From contig CAJOOV010000070.1 of the NCBI GenBank assembly GCA_905236265.1, positions 1 through 21,382 on the forward strand: a DNA stretch of 21,382 nucleotides, in the 5' to 3' direction. This document shows, piece after piece, positions 12,001 through 15,677 of this stretch. The notes below the pieces were generated by a model, which was given only the letters and a program-made list of their open reading frames with translations, did no database searches and had not been told where the DNA came from. Source of the DNA: an uncultured Oscillospiraceae bacterium (GTDB taxonomy: Bacteria > Bacillota > Clostridia > Oscillospirales > Oscillospiraceae). The stretch's first letter is position 1, and each line of letters begins with the position of its first letter. The translations under genes and the position numbers were made by a program.

Positions 12001-13943
12001 ACGCAAACGCAACCGTGACGCTGTGCTACAGGGCGATCTTCAAGATTGTGGATACGAACCCGGACAACGGCATTGAGGTTGGCACAACTGGCCGCTATGA
12101 ACACATCTTTGCCACCCTCAACGCAGCCCTCAGCTACGCAAGAGATGGCTTTGACAACGGAAACCCGATGAGCGCCACCAACCCTGTTGCCATTGAAATG
12201 GTGGCTGACTACGAGATGGAGGACAGCGATCATGTGACCCTTAACGGGGACACAGACAACGTCATCCTCAAAACCGCAGACACCACCGGAGGCGTGTTCA
12301 ACTATTCCCCCACCTTCGGCACTGAAGAGGGCAGGCTGGACACGGACAGCGGCAATACCGCCATTCTGAGGCGCAAGGGCGATTCCACTGGCGGCTCGCT
12401 GCTGACCATCAACGACTCTGCCAAGCTGGCAGTTCAGGGAATTGTGATGGACGGCGCAAATGCGCAGACCCCCGCAGAGGGCGGCTTCATCCATGCCACA
12501 GCCGGAACCGAAGTCACCGTAAATTCCGGTTCTGTCCTGCGCAACAGTAAGGCTGCCTCCGGCGGCGCAATCTACGCCGAGGGCTGTGAGCTGAAACTGG
12601 ATGACTGCACCATCACCAACAATACCGCTGCGGACGGCAACGGCGGCGGCGTGTATGCAAAGTCTGCCATTGGCAGTGACGAAAAGGTATGCGGCGGCGT
12701 GACCATCACCGGCAGCTCTATCACAAACAACACGGCAGCAAAGGGCGCCGGAGTGTATGTGAGCGGCATCAGCAATCCGGGAGAGGGCGGCGAGAACGTC
12801 AAATACAATATGCCCGTCACCATGACCGACGGCACGATCTCCGGCAACCATGCCACGGAGAACGGCGGAGCAGTCTATGTCGATGCAAAGGCGGCCATTA
12901 TCCTTCGTGACGGCACAGATGGTGCAGACGGCACCAATCCCACCCATGCCACCATCACCGGCAACCGTGCTGACGGCGCAGGCGCAGGCATCTATGTCGC
13001 CCCCAGCGGGGTTGTAGAGCTCTCCGGCGGTCCCGACTTCGGCGGAACCGACCGCAAGGTGACTGACGGCGATGACAACGACGATCTGAAGGGTACAGAG
13101 GGCAACTTCGTAACCACCGACACAGACGCAGCTCTCCTCAACGGCGGTAAGGGCTATCCGTCAGACGGCGGCAAGCCCAAGGTTCGTCAGGACATCTATC
13201 TTGCCGAAACCGGTGCGGATAACCCCGCAGACGAAAAGTACACCCCGGCCAGCATCGTTGTCGCCGGTGACATCACCTCCCCCGAGGGCTCTATCTGGAT
13301 CTTCGCAGAAGATCAGTACCGCCACAAACAGCTCATGCCCTTTGCGGTTATGGCACCGGGCATCTCCTTCGTGGAAGGCGAGAACGTGGAGCCTGAAGCC
13401 AAGAAGTTCGATGTCTCCCATCTGAAGGCGTTCCGCAACGCTCAGGACGACGATACCACGGAGAACGGCACAGATACCTATCTGTACGGCACTGTGGAAG
13501 AGGATGGGGAGAATCCCGGCATCATCTATTGGACCGGAAGCACCGGCTCCCGTAAGGTGATCCTGCGCAAGGTCAACTCCACCTACGGTTCTCTCTCCGG
13601 CAAGGAGTTCACCGTCTACAAGGGAACCAGCACAACGCCCTACAAGCCCAAGGGCGAGACCGAGCCGCTGAGCGGCCTTGTCTCCCAGCCCTCCGGTGTC
13701 TTCTGGATTGGCACCCTGCCCAACGGCACATACATCATTGAAGAGAAGTCTCCCAGCCGATTCTTCTATGTGATCGTGGACGATTCCGGCGTCTATGGAA
13801 CCCTGTATCAGGACAACGGAACGGAGAAGGACAAGATCAATGGTTATGACAACAGAACCGATGCAGAGAACGCCGCAAAGGAAAAGACTGCCGAGTTGAA
13901 AGCGGCAAAAACACCACCCGCAGACGGAGATCAGAACACCTGA
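1..13943 (+). CDS. Giant modular adhesin-like surface protein, 5'-truncated by the window
   Basis: The frame is open from base 3 to a TGA at 13941-13943, giving at least 4,646 residues. The true start lies upstream: the first in-frame start-like codon, GTG at 69, sits inside beta-helix sequence that continues from base 3 (a GGAVYA rung at 18). Domains in order are beta-helix and cap, seven InlB-type repeats, a long unassigned part, pilin/Cna-B-like domains, four further beta-helix and cap modules, and a last Cna-B-like domain. These families are typical of secreted or wall-associated adhesins of Firmicutes, so binding to host, mucus or other cells is the likely role; the ligand is unknown. 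No membrane segment is evident in the visible part, and the tail after the last domain is hydrophilic with no LPXTG motif, so the mode of attachment is unclear. The signal peptide would be upstream. Confidence is high for the gene and the adhesin-like class, low for exact function. Confidence 0.93.
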   Translation, partial: KSTVNGGAVYANAATTTIGKSTVPSGHARTAGTAVDMEAGAEIPSSFTNCTAPNGGAVYATTALVIDDTEITDCTATASGGGVYANGALTLNEGSLFNGCSADNGGGVYANAAATLNGAKMTGCTATSNGGGICSANNITLQNGVEITSCTAAGRGAALYLPNKTTATFVGGTQSGVYGVKITGCSSGTADSGAVDCVDGAKLYFEGNVYVHENRPVGSSDEHNVVMRNNNITTINTTANGLGKEAAIGVYVTGNLKESHFLTYGAEYKDFATNSKPQNKENLEGFMNDRINMVGGESNNNNAIAWSTAYKLVLDPNGGEGTAITVLLPYLKEYILVAPFTKEGYHFVEWNTRKDGTGDSYFASDIVSELTKEEGGTVTLYAQWEDDPYYTITFHPNGGEAPDSRVVKTGTPLGLLPTSTREHYFFIRWMLMKDGVEESYTKDTPVTEDLDFYAVWQKKVAITFDPKGGLNTGEYPEMEPVVGETLREMSPGKLGSLPQTEQPLATWYDYEFVRWYALDEDGERYTVTANTVFSKDDTVYAEWKVTPRRLRYNTNNGYPGSNPATGDYWYDSDWITDLNEIQHYTVKNPPAVTNHGYELVGWFVENYKDASGKNLGKIKVANGDNTLVPNVELDLRFNSIVKAEWKKLDWVTVTFNSDGGSACAPVSVVKGDMANHFPAPTKANNVFLGWYLVDASGAFQKDSNGNDIEVTVLTPINQNITVKAKWESYVKVSFDSDGGTACEAKYVRQGRRLTEWPAPKKNGYVFKGWYLTEAGAEPDSHVIAQPETKAGNDTVINEDMTVMAKWAEQYTVTYNWTDYVDSSGKPVITTETVEKGRTVTGVPGMYRGGVVVEGWYPNEDYTGEPLTSATEINGNVTYYAKWGPSTIVVEEDNIEFQYNIVWTDPSTSELINADDCLSWHVSGSKGGAVEAHAYINFALVKTNGITLQPGSIQLQVPKYVFDSAKGGALKAGVSNDAVEFIPESPYRSKNLGWNYIDMGDYYLLQNTESTENLTLNLKITYKVNNFADVLGARIDSQTGERLDANGNVLLNDSYAPRDNLFNIAIKSGGIDIERTKNLQTAAYKTYTSTTYSASYGKGGASVKRSWNNAWGAKPADADKYYYVVWTHGGFSVSAHGSFKASTAGLFDTTSKQWVPDHYDVVYETPDYVVTRHLYSDLTNNRTTLYKTEKLEGQWKKSGLKEYGEGTIECRIDFTVGDPTPPNPSTSSKAELSASKSRYPYYYTPDYSVGQDQILDDETITFSSYILSMRGPGADRLVQKGDTNLYQAKEYTMVMRDGDSGDITYSSGSKGRRFYLGDNDYRFTRLGIELSNSDGYQDTNGWHEMGNMAYSSWKPVEVWIREKGKTVFYKYTDVIITSGSRHTVILPDNTVGFEIRHTTTYARTNITVYPTMQILPSSHVKRLVQADYLGRIYSYFYNRANFEAVDTETGTAFKTWEDSDTSFTLGKSKTGLKVTKSVGKITNNKNTRIQTAEITVTGSHVNIPGRTKPIHAGVFYELLPMDTQVDESTVWVEAGSRLSRSMVNVEFVQNWKDTKQTMMIVSVGGIPEKTKTSSVSLHYTLATTYENIITRGASMYSPSAFANTSPVREIYEIAKSKNINQISDGTKIFGDLEKMEEYGRKDEKNKFYPDYIAYNSTNVKYLDINAFSSGFSKMVNVLGSYTDDSEIIAQSEYTYRLTYGQSTNAQSDNIVLFDLLDRGKVEDEYSQWDGHVSQWQGSFVDVRIPQIKSTINDVTKICDPVVYYSTSTATDIKDLSNDLTDASVWSVKKPSAPVTAVAFDFSKAKDGGSFILGGQDTIVVYITMVAPADETLTGKTAINTAVAEARLSAIGENPDMTGQPSSVKDQTIMTMREVEPRITLTADPGTSQEDSTLSTTADNPRLLAYKDTLTYNISVKNPDPDFTYRNLKIEDLLPLDEVSPEKADITVYVGNDKDHAVKIGSSPRASMTEGENGKLTFTVHELTPGETIHIAIPCIVETKEGAFNNKAVLKQVNGLSKSISTETAYHEVRKYDVDFGKKVLKSDPSEPEEFLAGATLTLLDSSGLPVESLNASGQTVYNWTSSAVTGSERHTVRIGAGEYTFKETEEPRDYGLADPVRFTISREGVVTLRGDSALLTKLGQNERGDTEYAIDMYDKYIAVDTVVENHVSGKAAQPKKDTFAYTASITGLKPGLTYSVELTTRTYDEGTDSYTESQRQQTFTASRTGSALCTFSLKDGERITLSKLPTGVRIIVTQSAAVNRDGAALKDVYLASAYTATADLNGAMEKQLSSGETYLKNQHLATESTRLDIDQGVVTFRFDNVLKENVVPVRFIVRGVTNDSPIVGTSLSLTGPEPQEGEQRFTDTWTGGQNYKKVDLPYDADSSLDYTLTKAFPPFIPEQFALKLTVDQDGTVTCSDPDALKTDKDGYVVTIHIAHVLVENLSTATSFFLKGAKLELLAVNSSGEVLKDSEGQNRSYTWTSSDEAGEHLYLCAGENYIIRKTASPANYAPQEPTAVYITVGTDETLGVYNASYALNADGSVKTFEVETGRNGDRKASSSYAPETETLTLYDRYVETLTITNKVTGTDRSAVIGYTISDLPAGEQYTYRLNDGEWITQTVDSEGKLHFDLKPDDTLVIQDLPHEITITETKPAGHYYATDWLQDDSKELKPDDTMEQSVVHVTLTGRNFINVTNKECTARVRNNVNGTWSDWTYFEYLTTDTGEGAFDYVNNPAVTVKEDGTVEETYLTGDVQIETLLETHSRYEMTDGYTFTNNGLSSLTLQSTEALTQAGKRTNIIGQSAGTLLVFDTDCPVEVNQMSFDGKLNGNVVAQTSDGGAMRMESGTLTLNETAISNFTTSGNGGAVYAAGGTTVTVNEGTEITQCSAQCGGAVYAQHEYVTVTDDEGNETEQFLSGAFVMNGGVITGNTTRQADNAAVEAGEMRFNGTVKVIGNMNGGSDQREANILLDRDSNEVIRSARLTGDSAIGVYVNNEQYEAHGTYAMPFGTYTVDQNLSLFTNDRNGMYGEADPNDPDNERHIIWQNRYSCKITDGEDRILYYKDTNGTFHKAAFATLDEAIKNLNNLYTDTEGKHKYTPTDDNHRAKVKMLVDEYQQSTPIVLNQPYHLELTTAGKEDNDGYAYVGENDKSMLKAWDGGKNSSTASLFSLSGGVNLTVSDIVVDGNRDGGRTTGNGGLFNLAGANGKNTALTLTDGAELKNNSSTGNGGAVYLGDYTSLSMTNASITNCSAKTGGGVYMTGTHASMTLGDDARISENSITTSRVQDGGGVYVASGNISVGGSAYIYDNTTASSTETDTDSDGDTVSFEVPGENSNLHLAGNTNTSWITLNSSLTSQSKIGICNPGNAGYQFGQGVKEGLTGQEHFIDDVNGMTGTTKAGDPKGIYWKITPICQLTTPDAVEGSPESYGRKLLYTKDGKKYVPCQYQTLKSGIADAQSKTAAASKVYYTDDGGKTYIEYTDKENFNLEFIVPEYSMGHSDRAFNGALKANLKITTNRDIMARNNGQPATVKRGSCGNNFIRLLDSKYTMTLEDIIFDGQNRAVCALGALIHLYHGRFTLGKGAILQNGRISSGHCSGIDVDAGYLIIDGGTIRNCHSINHSGAIHIHKLEPTELDFRSGLIENCSAETQGGAIYAERKMIFRSGTIQNCRTEGDGGAIYIVEDTKDRDSYIQLGEGAKILDCHAKNGGAIYMQDGVLVMDGGSKSTNGGLIQNCYASDRGGAILQENGTMTISDYAVISDCYAGQTGAVYIGNGTKDTSHHTNTADSTWTTNWNKNRKSVTVNISGSPQVISNWIGTKTEKTATSNIDLTRITEKGDNFNEVINATGLMKNAQVGLYITNTDHDTAGEKFGTTVAAAANSGLHGFINDIHKPLVGWPCKVNEADSTYWVAPLKVNAKIINGANETLIEGSEGLFAPDFGVSVVSADKNGLPIAYAKLNQAVRKIHDEQMCAYAYAKLGDTLIKSLKYIPISGAWEYTTDGSTWQSVDANATVTLCYRAIFKIVDTNPDNGIEVGTTGRYEHIFATLNAALSYARDGFDNGNPMSATNPVAIEMVADYEMEDSDHVTLNGDTDNVILKTADTTGGVFNYSPTFGTEEGRLDTDSGNTAILRRKGDSTGGSLLTINDSAKLAVQGIVMDGANAQTPAEGGFIHATAGTEVTVNSGSVLRNSKAASGGAIYAEGCELKLDDCTITNNTAADGNGGGVYAKSAIGSDEKVCGGVTITGSSITNNTAAKGAGVYVSGISNPGEGGENVKYNMPVTMTDGTISGNHATENGGAVYVDAKAAIILRDGTDGADGTNPTHATITGNRADGAGAGIYVAPSGVVELSGGPDFGGTDRKVTDGDDNDDLKGTEGNFVTTDTDAALLNGGKGYPSDGGKPKVRQDIYLAETGADNPADEKYTPASIVVAGDITSPEGSIWIFAEDQYRHKQLMPFAVMAPGISFVEGENVEPEAKKFDVSHLKAFRNAQDDDTTENGTDTYLYGTVEEDGENPGIIYWTGSTGSRKVILRKVNSTYGSLSGKEFTVYKGTSTTPYKPKGETEPLSGLVSQPSGVFWIGTLPNGTYIIEEKSPSRFFYVIVDDSGVYGTLYQDNGTEKDKINGYDNRTDAENAAKEKTAELKAAKTPPADGDQNT
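3..920 (+). repeat. Beta-helix module A (partial) with cap
   Basis: This part of the adhesin starts with parallel beta-helix rungs of the GG[AG]VYA type, as in polymorphic outer-membrane-like repeats. The glycine block recurs exactly every 75 nt at 165, 240, 315, 390 and 465, so a rung is 25 residues. A Cys lies a few residues before each glycine block, in sequences such as DCTAT and GCSAD. The rungs are followed by a cap at 672-920 that starts with NVVM, contains IGVYV and FMNDR, and ends with IAW. The same cap order returns in four later modules. The number of rungs upstream of the window is unknown. Confidence 0.8.
927..2660 (+). repeat. Seven InlB B-type (Listeria-Bacteroides) repeats
   Basis: Seven domains of about 70-100 residues lie in tandem inside the adhesin. 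Each begins with a hydrophobic strand and a glycine turn (LDPNGGEG, FHPNGGEA, FDPKGGLN, YNTNNGYP, FNSDGGSA, FDSDGGTA; the last diverges to YNWTDYVDSS), has a central GW/EW/RW strand, and ends in an A-[QVEK]-W motif such as YAQW, YAVW, YAEW and KAKW. That is the InlB_B_repeat/Flg_new pattern, known from internalin B and many gut-bacterial surface proteins. The repeats probably act as a stalk or spacer. They interrupt the beta-helix modules, separating module A from modules B-E. Confidence 0.85.
2661..5600 (+). other. Unassigned ~980-residue central region of the adhesin
   Basis: I do not recognise a family here. The translation is rich in beta-strand-like alternation, Tyr, Thr and Ser, with no membrane segment and few Cys. 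It has a short Pro-rich linker (DPTPPNPSTSS, about 3652-3684) that splits it into two halves. The second half has stretches that resemble divergent DUF11 or pilin-like beta-sandwiches, for example around 5040-5560. In a protein otherwise made of spacer-like repeats, this non-repetitive block is a reasonable place for a ligand-binding head, but that is inference. Confidence 0.5.
5600..8060 (+). other. Pilin/Cna-B-like and DUF7601-like domain string in the adhesin
   Basis: Around 5680-6060 is a DUF11 or fimbrial D2-like domain (YNISVKNPDPD, then IEDLLPLDE). Next, 6081-6390 is a SpaA/Cna-B-like domain with a first-strand Lys (FGKKVLK) and a closing Glu strand (YTFKETEEP), the pair that forms a Lys-Asn/Asp isopeptide bond in this fold. 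About 6460-6990 and 7711-8000 resemble DUF7601-type domains (TVVENHVSGKA and LTITNKVTGTD, followed by LKDGERITL and LKPDDTLVI strands). Between them, 7291-7580 is Cna-B-like (FFLKGAKLELL, then YIIRKTASPANY), but the usual Lys and Glu are replaced. Domain limits are approximate and assigned by motif only. Confidence 0.6.
8070..9116 (+). repeat. Beta-helix module B with preamble and cap
   Basis: A preamble with the sequence ECTARVRNN leads to a strand pair (VQIETLLETHSRY, then LTLQSTEAL). This corresponds to the KMLVDEY and LELTTAG strands of module C. Beta-helix rungs follow (SGNGGAVYA, CGGAVYA), then a cap at 8883-9116 with NILL, IGVYV, FTNDRNGMYG and IIW in the same order as in the other modules. 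It is the shortest helix of the set and has few clear rungs. Confidence 0.7.
9120..10202 (+). repeat. Beta-helix module C with preamble and cap
   Basis: The module opens with SCKITDGEDRILYYKD and an FATLDEAIKNL helix, then KMLVDEY and a LELTTAG strand. This preamble is commonly seen before beta-helices in clostridial surface proteins. Rungs include NGGLFNL, NGGAVYL, TGGGVYM and DGGGVYV. The cap at 9987-10202 has NLHL, IGIC, FIDDVNGM and IYW. A single rung carries the Cys (TNCSAK); the others have other residues at that position. Confidence 0.75.
10206..11705 (+). repeat. Beta-helix module D with cysteine ladder and cap
   Basis: The preamble (CQLTTPDAVEGS, LLYTKDGKKYVP, YQTLKSGIADA, LKITTN) matches that of module C. 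The helix has rungs with [ND]-C before each glycine block: RNCHS, ENCSAE, QNCRTE, LDCHAK, QNCYAS and SDCYAG. Cys codons are at 10764, 10824, 10911, 10986, 11085, 11181 and 11262. The cap at 11457-11705 has NIDL, VGLYI, FINDIH and TYW. The 17-nt string GGCGGCGCAATCTACAT occurs exactly at 11004 and 11100. Confidence 0.8.
11709..13532 (+). repeat. Beta-helix module E with asparagine rungs and cap
   Basis: A longer preamble contains a duplicated AYAKL segment (15 identical nt at 11838 and 11898). It is followed by the FATLNAAL helix and the MVADYEMED strand. Rungs are GGAIYA, GGGVYA, GAGVYV, GGAVYV and GAGIYV, and the residue that is Cys in modules A and D is usually Asn here (TNNTAA, SGNHAT, TGNRAD). 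The cap, about 13191-13532, is the most diverged: DIYL, SIWIF, LKAFRN and IIYW are still in order. The helix carries Asp/Gly-rich loops, for example about 12913-12936 and 13060-13090. Confidence 0.75.
13542..13805 (+). other. C-terminal Cna-B/SpaA-like domain of the adhesin
   Basis: A single prealbumin-like domain follows module E directly. It has a first strand with Lys (VILRKVNSTYG), a Gly-Lys-Glu-Phe turn (SGKEFTVYKG), and a last strand with Glu (GTYIIEEKSP). The Lys and Glu are those expected for an intramolecular isopeptide bond in this family. In classical wall-anchored proteins such a domain is followed by a spacer and LPXTG; here only about 45 hydrophilic residues remain before the stop. 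Confidence 0.7.
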
Positions 13944-13961
13944 TACCATCTGAAACACAGC

Positions 13962-13998
13962 GCACCCCCTCGCCCAGACATCAGCGGCGAGGGGGTGC
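13962..13998 (+). terminator. Strong hairpin after the adhesin gene, weak U-tract
   Basis: A perfect 13-bp GC-rich stem (GCACCCCCTCGCC, 13962-13974, with its complement at 13986-13998) encloses an 11-nt loop, 18 nt past the adhesin stop. The bases after the stem are AGACCAGAAATAG, not a T run; four T appear only at 14018-14021. It may be a Rho-independent terminator of low efficiency, or a stem that protects mRNA ends while letting some transcription reach the next gene. Confidence 0.6.
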
Positions 13999-14022
13999 AG
14001 ACCAGAAATAGAAAGAGTTTTC

Positions 14023-15411
14023 ATGAAGCTAGAATTTACCAATTTTGTATCCGCTGTCTCCCGCTCTACGGACTACGTTGAAGCGGAGATTCTCAGCATT
14101 TCCCATTACCACGAAAAGCGGGTCGCCGTCATGGCCAACGCTATGGGAAAGGCAATGGGAATGGATTCTGAGACGGTGTACGCGCTCACCATGGCCGGTG
14201 CCCTCCATGACTGCACGCTTTCGGAAAACCTGAATGACGATTACACAGGCTACGATCTTGCGGAGCTGAATCTGGCGGAGCACTGCCTCTCCGGCGAACA
14301 GATGCTTCTCTATTTTCCCTTATACAGCAGGGTGAGGGGAGCCGTCCTCCATCATCACGACCGGGCGGACGGTTCCGGCGCACTGGGTATGACGGCGGAT
14401 CAAACTCCTGTTTACGGCCAAATCGTCCACATCTGTGACAGGGTGGATGCCCGCTTCAGCCTTCTGACCATGAACCGGGAAAAATACGCCCAGATACTGG
14501 CATGGCTGGACGAGGAGCGGGACAAGTGGTTTTCCGACGAGATGTGCCGGGTGTTCACAAAGGCAGTGGGCTATGACCTGCTGGAGCGCATCGCCGGAGA
14601 GGGGTGCAGGGATGTTTTGAAGGCTCTGGTGCCCCCGGTAGTCATCGAGGTTCCCATGCCGGTGATGCGGAGAATCTCCACCTCATTTGCCCACATCACG
14701 GACTACAAATCCCATTTTACATGGCGTCATTCTCTGGGAATAGCGGAAAAGGCACAGCGCATGGGGGAGTTCTACGGGTATGACCGTGAGCTTTGCGACA
14801 AGCTTTATATTGCCGGCGCCCTGCATGACATTGGCAAACTGCTCATCAGCAACGATATTCTGGAGAAACCCGGTAAGCTCACCGGCGAGGAATACCGTGC
14901 CATCCAGAACCACGCCATAGGCACCTGGGAGCTGCTCCACGACATTGGCGGCATGGAGGACATTTGCCGCTGGGCCAGCCGTCACCATGAAAAGCTGGAC
15001 GGCAGCGGCTATCCCTTCGGCCTGACCGCAAAGGATCTCAGCAAGCACGATCGTCTCATGGCATGTCTGGATATCTATCAGGCGCTTGTAGAGGAGCGTC
15101 CCTATAAGGAGGGCATGTCCCACAGCGAGGCGATGGAGATTCTGCGGAAAATGGGGACGGCAGGTCAGTTGGACACGGAAATCATTCAGGATATTGACCG
15201 CTGTCACACACTCCACTGTGAGGCAGTCGCCTCCGGAAAACGGCGCAAAGCAGAGCCGCCCCGCTATCAGTCCGAAGCATGGCGCTGCCCGGTGTGCGGC
15301 TATGTCTATGAGGGCACGCTTCCAGAGGATTACATCTGCCCCCGCTGCGAGCAGCCGGGCAGTGTTTTTGAGCGTGCAGACATCCCCCGGCCCACAGATG
15401 CCCACGAATGA
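14023..15411 (+). CDS. Tandem HD-GYP protein with C-terminal rubredoxin-like domain, probable c-di-GMP phosphodiesterase
   Basis: The 462-residue protein has two HD-type halves. The C-terminal half (about residues 225-395) is canonical HD-GYP: HDIGK with H268-D269, then HHEKLDGSGYP with H321-H322 and GYP at 329-331. Such domains hydrolyse c-di-GMP using a metal centre. The N-terminal half keeps H62-D63 and a HHHDRADGSG block (H110-H112), but the HD is followed by Cys instead of I-G-K, and GYP is replaced by GAL, so it is degenerate. Residues 420-452 form a rubredoxin-type knuckle pair (CPVCGYVYEG, then CPRC; Cys 422, 425, 439, 442) that should bind Fe or Zn. No membrane segment is evident, so the protein is probably cytoplasmic. 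The start follows a weak purine-rich site (GAAAGAG, about 14011-14017). The gene lies 79 nt after the adhesin and may be partly co-transcribed with it. The call is firm; activity is inferred. Confidence 0.9.
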   Translation: MKLEFTNFVSAVSRSTDYVEAEILSISHYHEKRVAVMANAMGKAMGMDSETVYALTMAGALHDCTLSENLNDDYTGYDLAELNLAEHCLSGEQMLLYFPLYSRVRGAVLHHHDRADGSGALGMTADQTPVYGQIVHICDRVDARFSLLTMNREKYAQILAWLDEERDKWFSDEMCRVFTKAVGYDLLERIAGEGCRDVLKALVPPVVIEVPMPVMRRISTSFAHITDYKSHFTWRHSLGIAEKAQRMGEFYGYDRELCDKLYIAGALHDIGKLLISNDILEKPGKLTGEEYRAIQNHAIGTWELLHDIGGMEDICRWASRHHEKLDGSGYPFGLTAKDLSKHDRLMACLDIYQALVEERPYKEGMSHSEAMEILRKMGTAGQLDTEIIQDIDRCHTLHCEAVASGKRRKAEPPRYQSEAWRCPVCGYVYEGTLPEDYICPRCEQPGSVFERADIPRPTDAHE

Positions 15412-15475
15412 AGCAGCACGATGCCTCCGCAGGGGCAGGTCTATCCCCCGGCGCATGGCTTCAACGGTCAAATTG

Positions 15476-15510
15476 CCAGCCTTCCGTCCTTTGGGCGGGG
15501 CTGGTTTTTT
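15476..15510 (+). terminator. Rho-independent terminator after the HD-GYP gene
   Basis: CCAGCC (15476-15481) pairs with GGCTGG (15499-15504). An inner stem, CCGTCC with GGGCGG, is closed by a TTT loop. Six T (15505-15510) follow at once. This is a textbook intrinsic terminator 64 nt past the stop at 15411. The rest of the 15412-15677 gap holds a promoter for the next gene; I see no other gene and no riboswitch fold there. Confidence 0.85.
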
Positions 15511-15605
15511 CTATATCCATCGGGCTGCGTCCGGATTGAGAGCCCCTGCCTGTTACCGTTTTTGTTAATAAAACGATTCACTTTGTAAAAGTTCCGAATA
15601 AAAAC

Positions 15606-15634
15606 TTGTACCGCAGGAGAAAACGTGATATGAT
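15606..15634 (+). promoter_or_regulatory. Extended -10 sigma-A-type promoter for the GGDEF/EAL gene
   Basis: TATGAT at 15629-15634 has a TG one base upstream (15626-15627), giving an extended -10 box. TTGTAC at 15606-15611, 17 nt away, matches three of six -35 consensus bases. Transcription would start near 15641, about 37 nt before the ATG at 15678. It follows the upstream terminator, so the gene is probably expressed independently of the HD-GYP gene. Confidence 0.6.
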
Positions 15635-15677
15635 GTAGGAAATATGGAGTACACTGTGCAGACAGGGGATTCATGAC

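Noticed and set aside
10881..12947. 688-codon minus-strand open frame inside modules D and E
   Set aside because: It repeats motifs such as DCAA that are just the reverse complement of the GGAVYA codons; a shadow of the real gene.
13900..14010. Frameshift that removed a C-terminal LPXTG signal
   Set aside because: Another forward frame was read past the stop region and gives no LPXTG, hydrophobic stretch or basic tail, so a recent frameshift is not supported.
15511..15677. c-di-GMP riboswitch in the gap before the GGDEF/EAL gene
   Set aside because: I looked for the conserved GCAAA-containing core of the type I motif and did not see it. The promoter lies close to the gene, leaving a leader of only about 37 nt.
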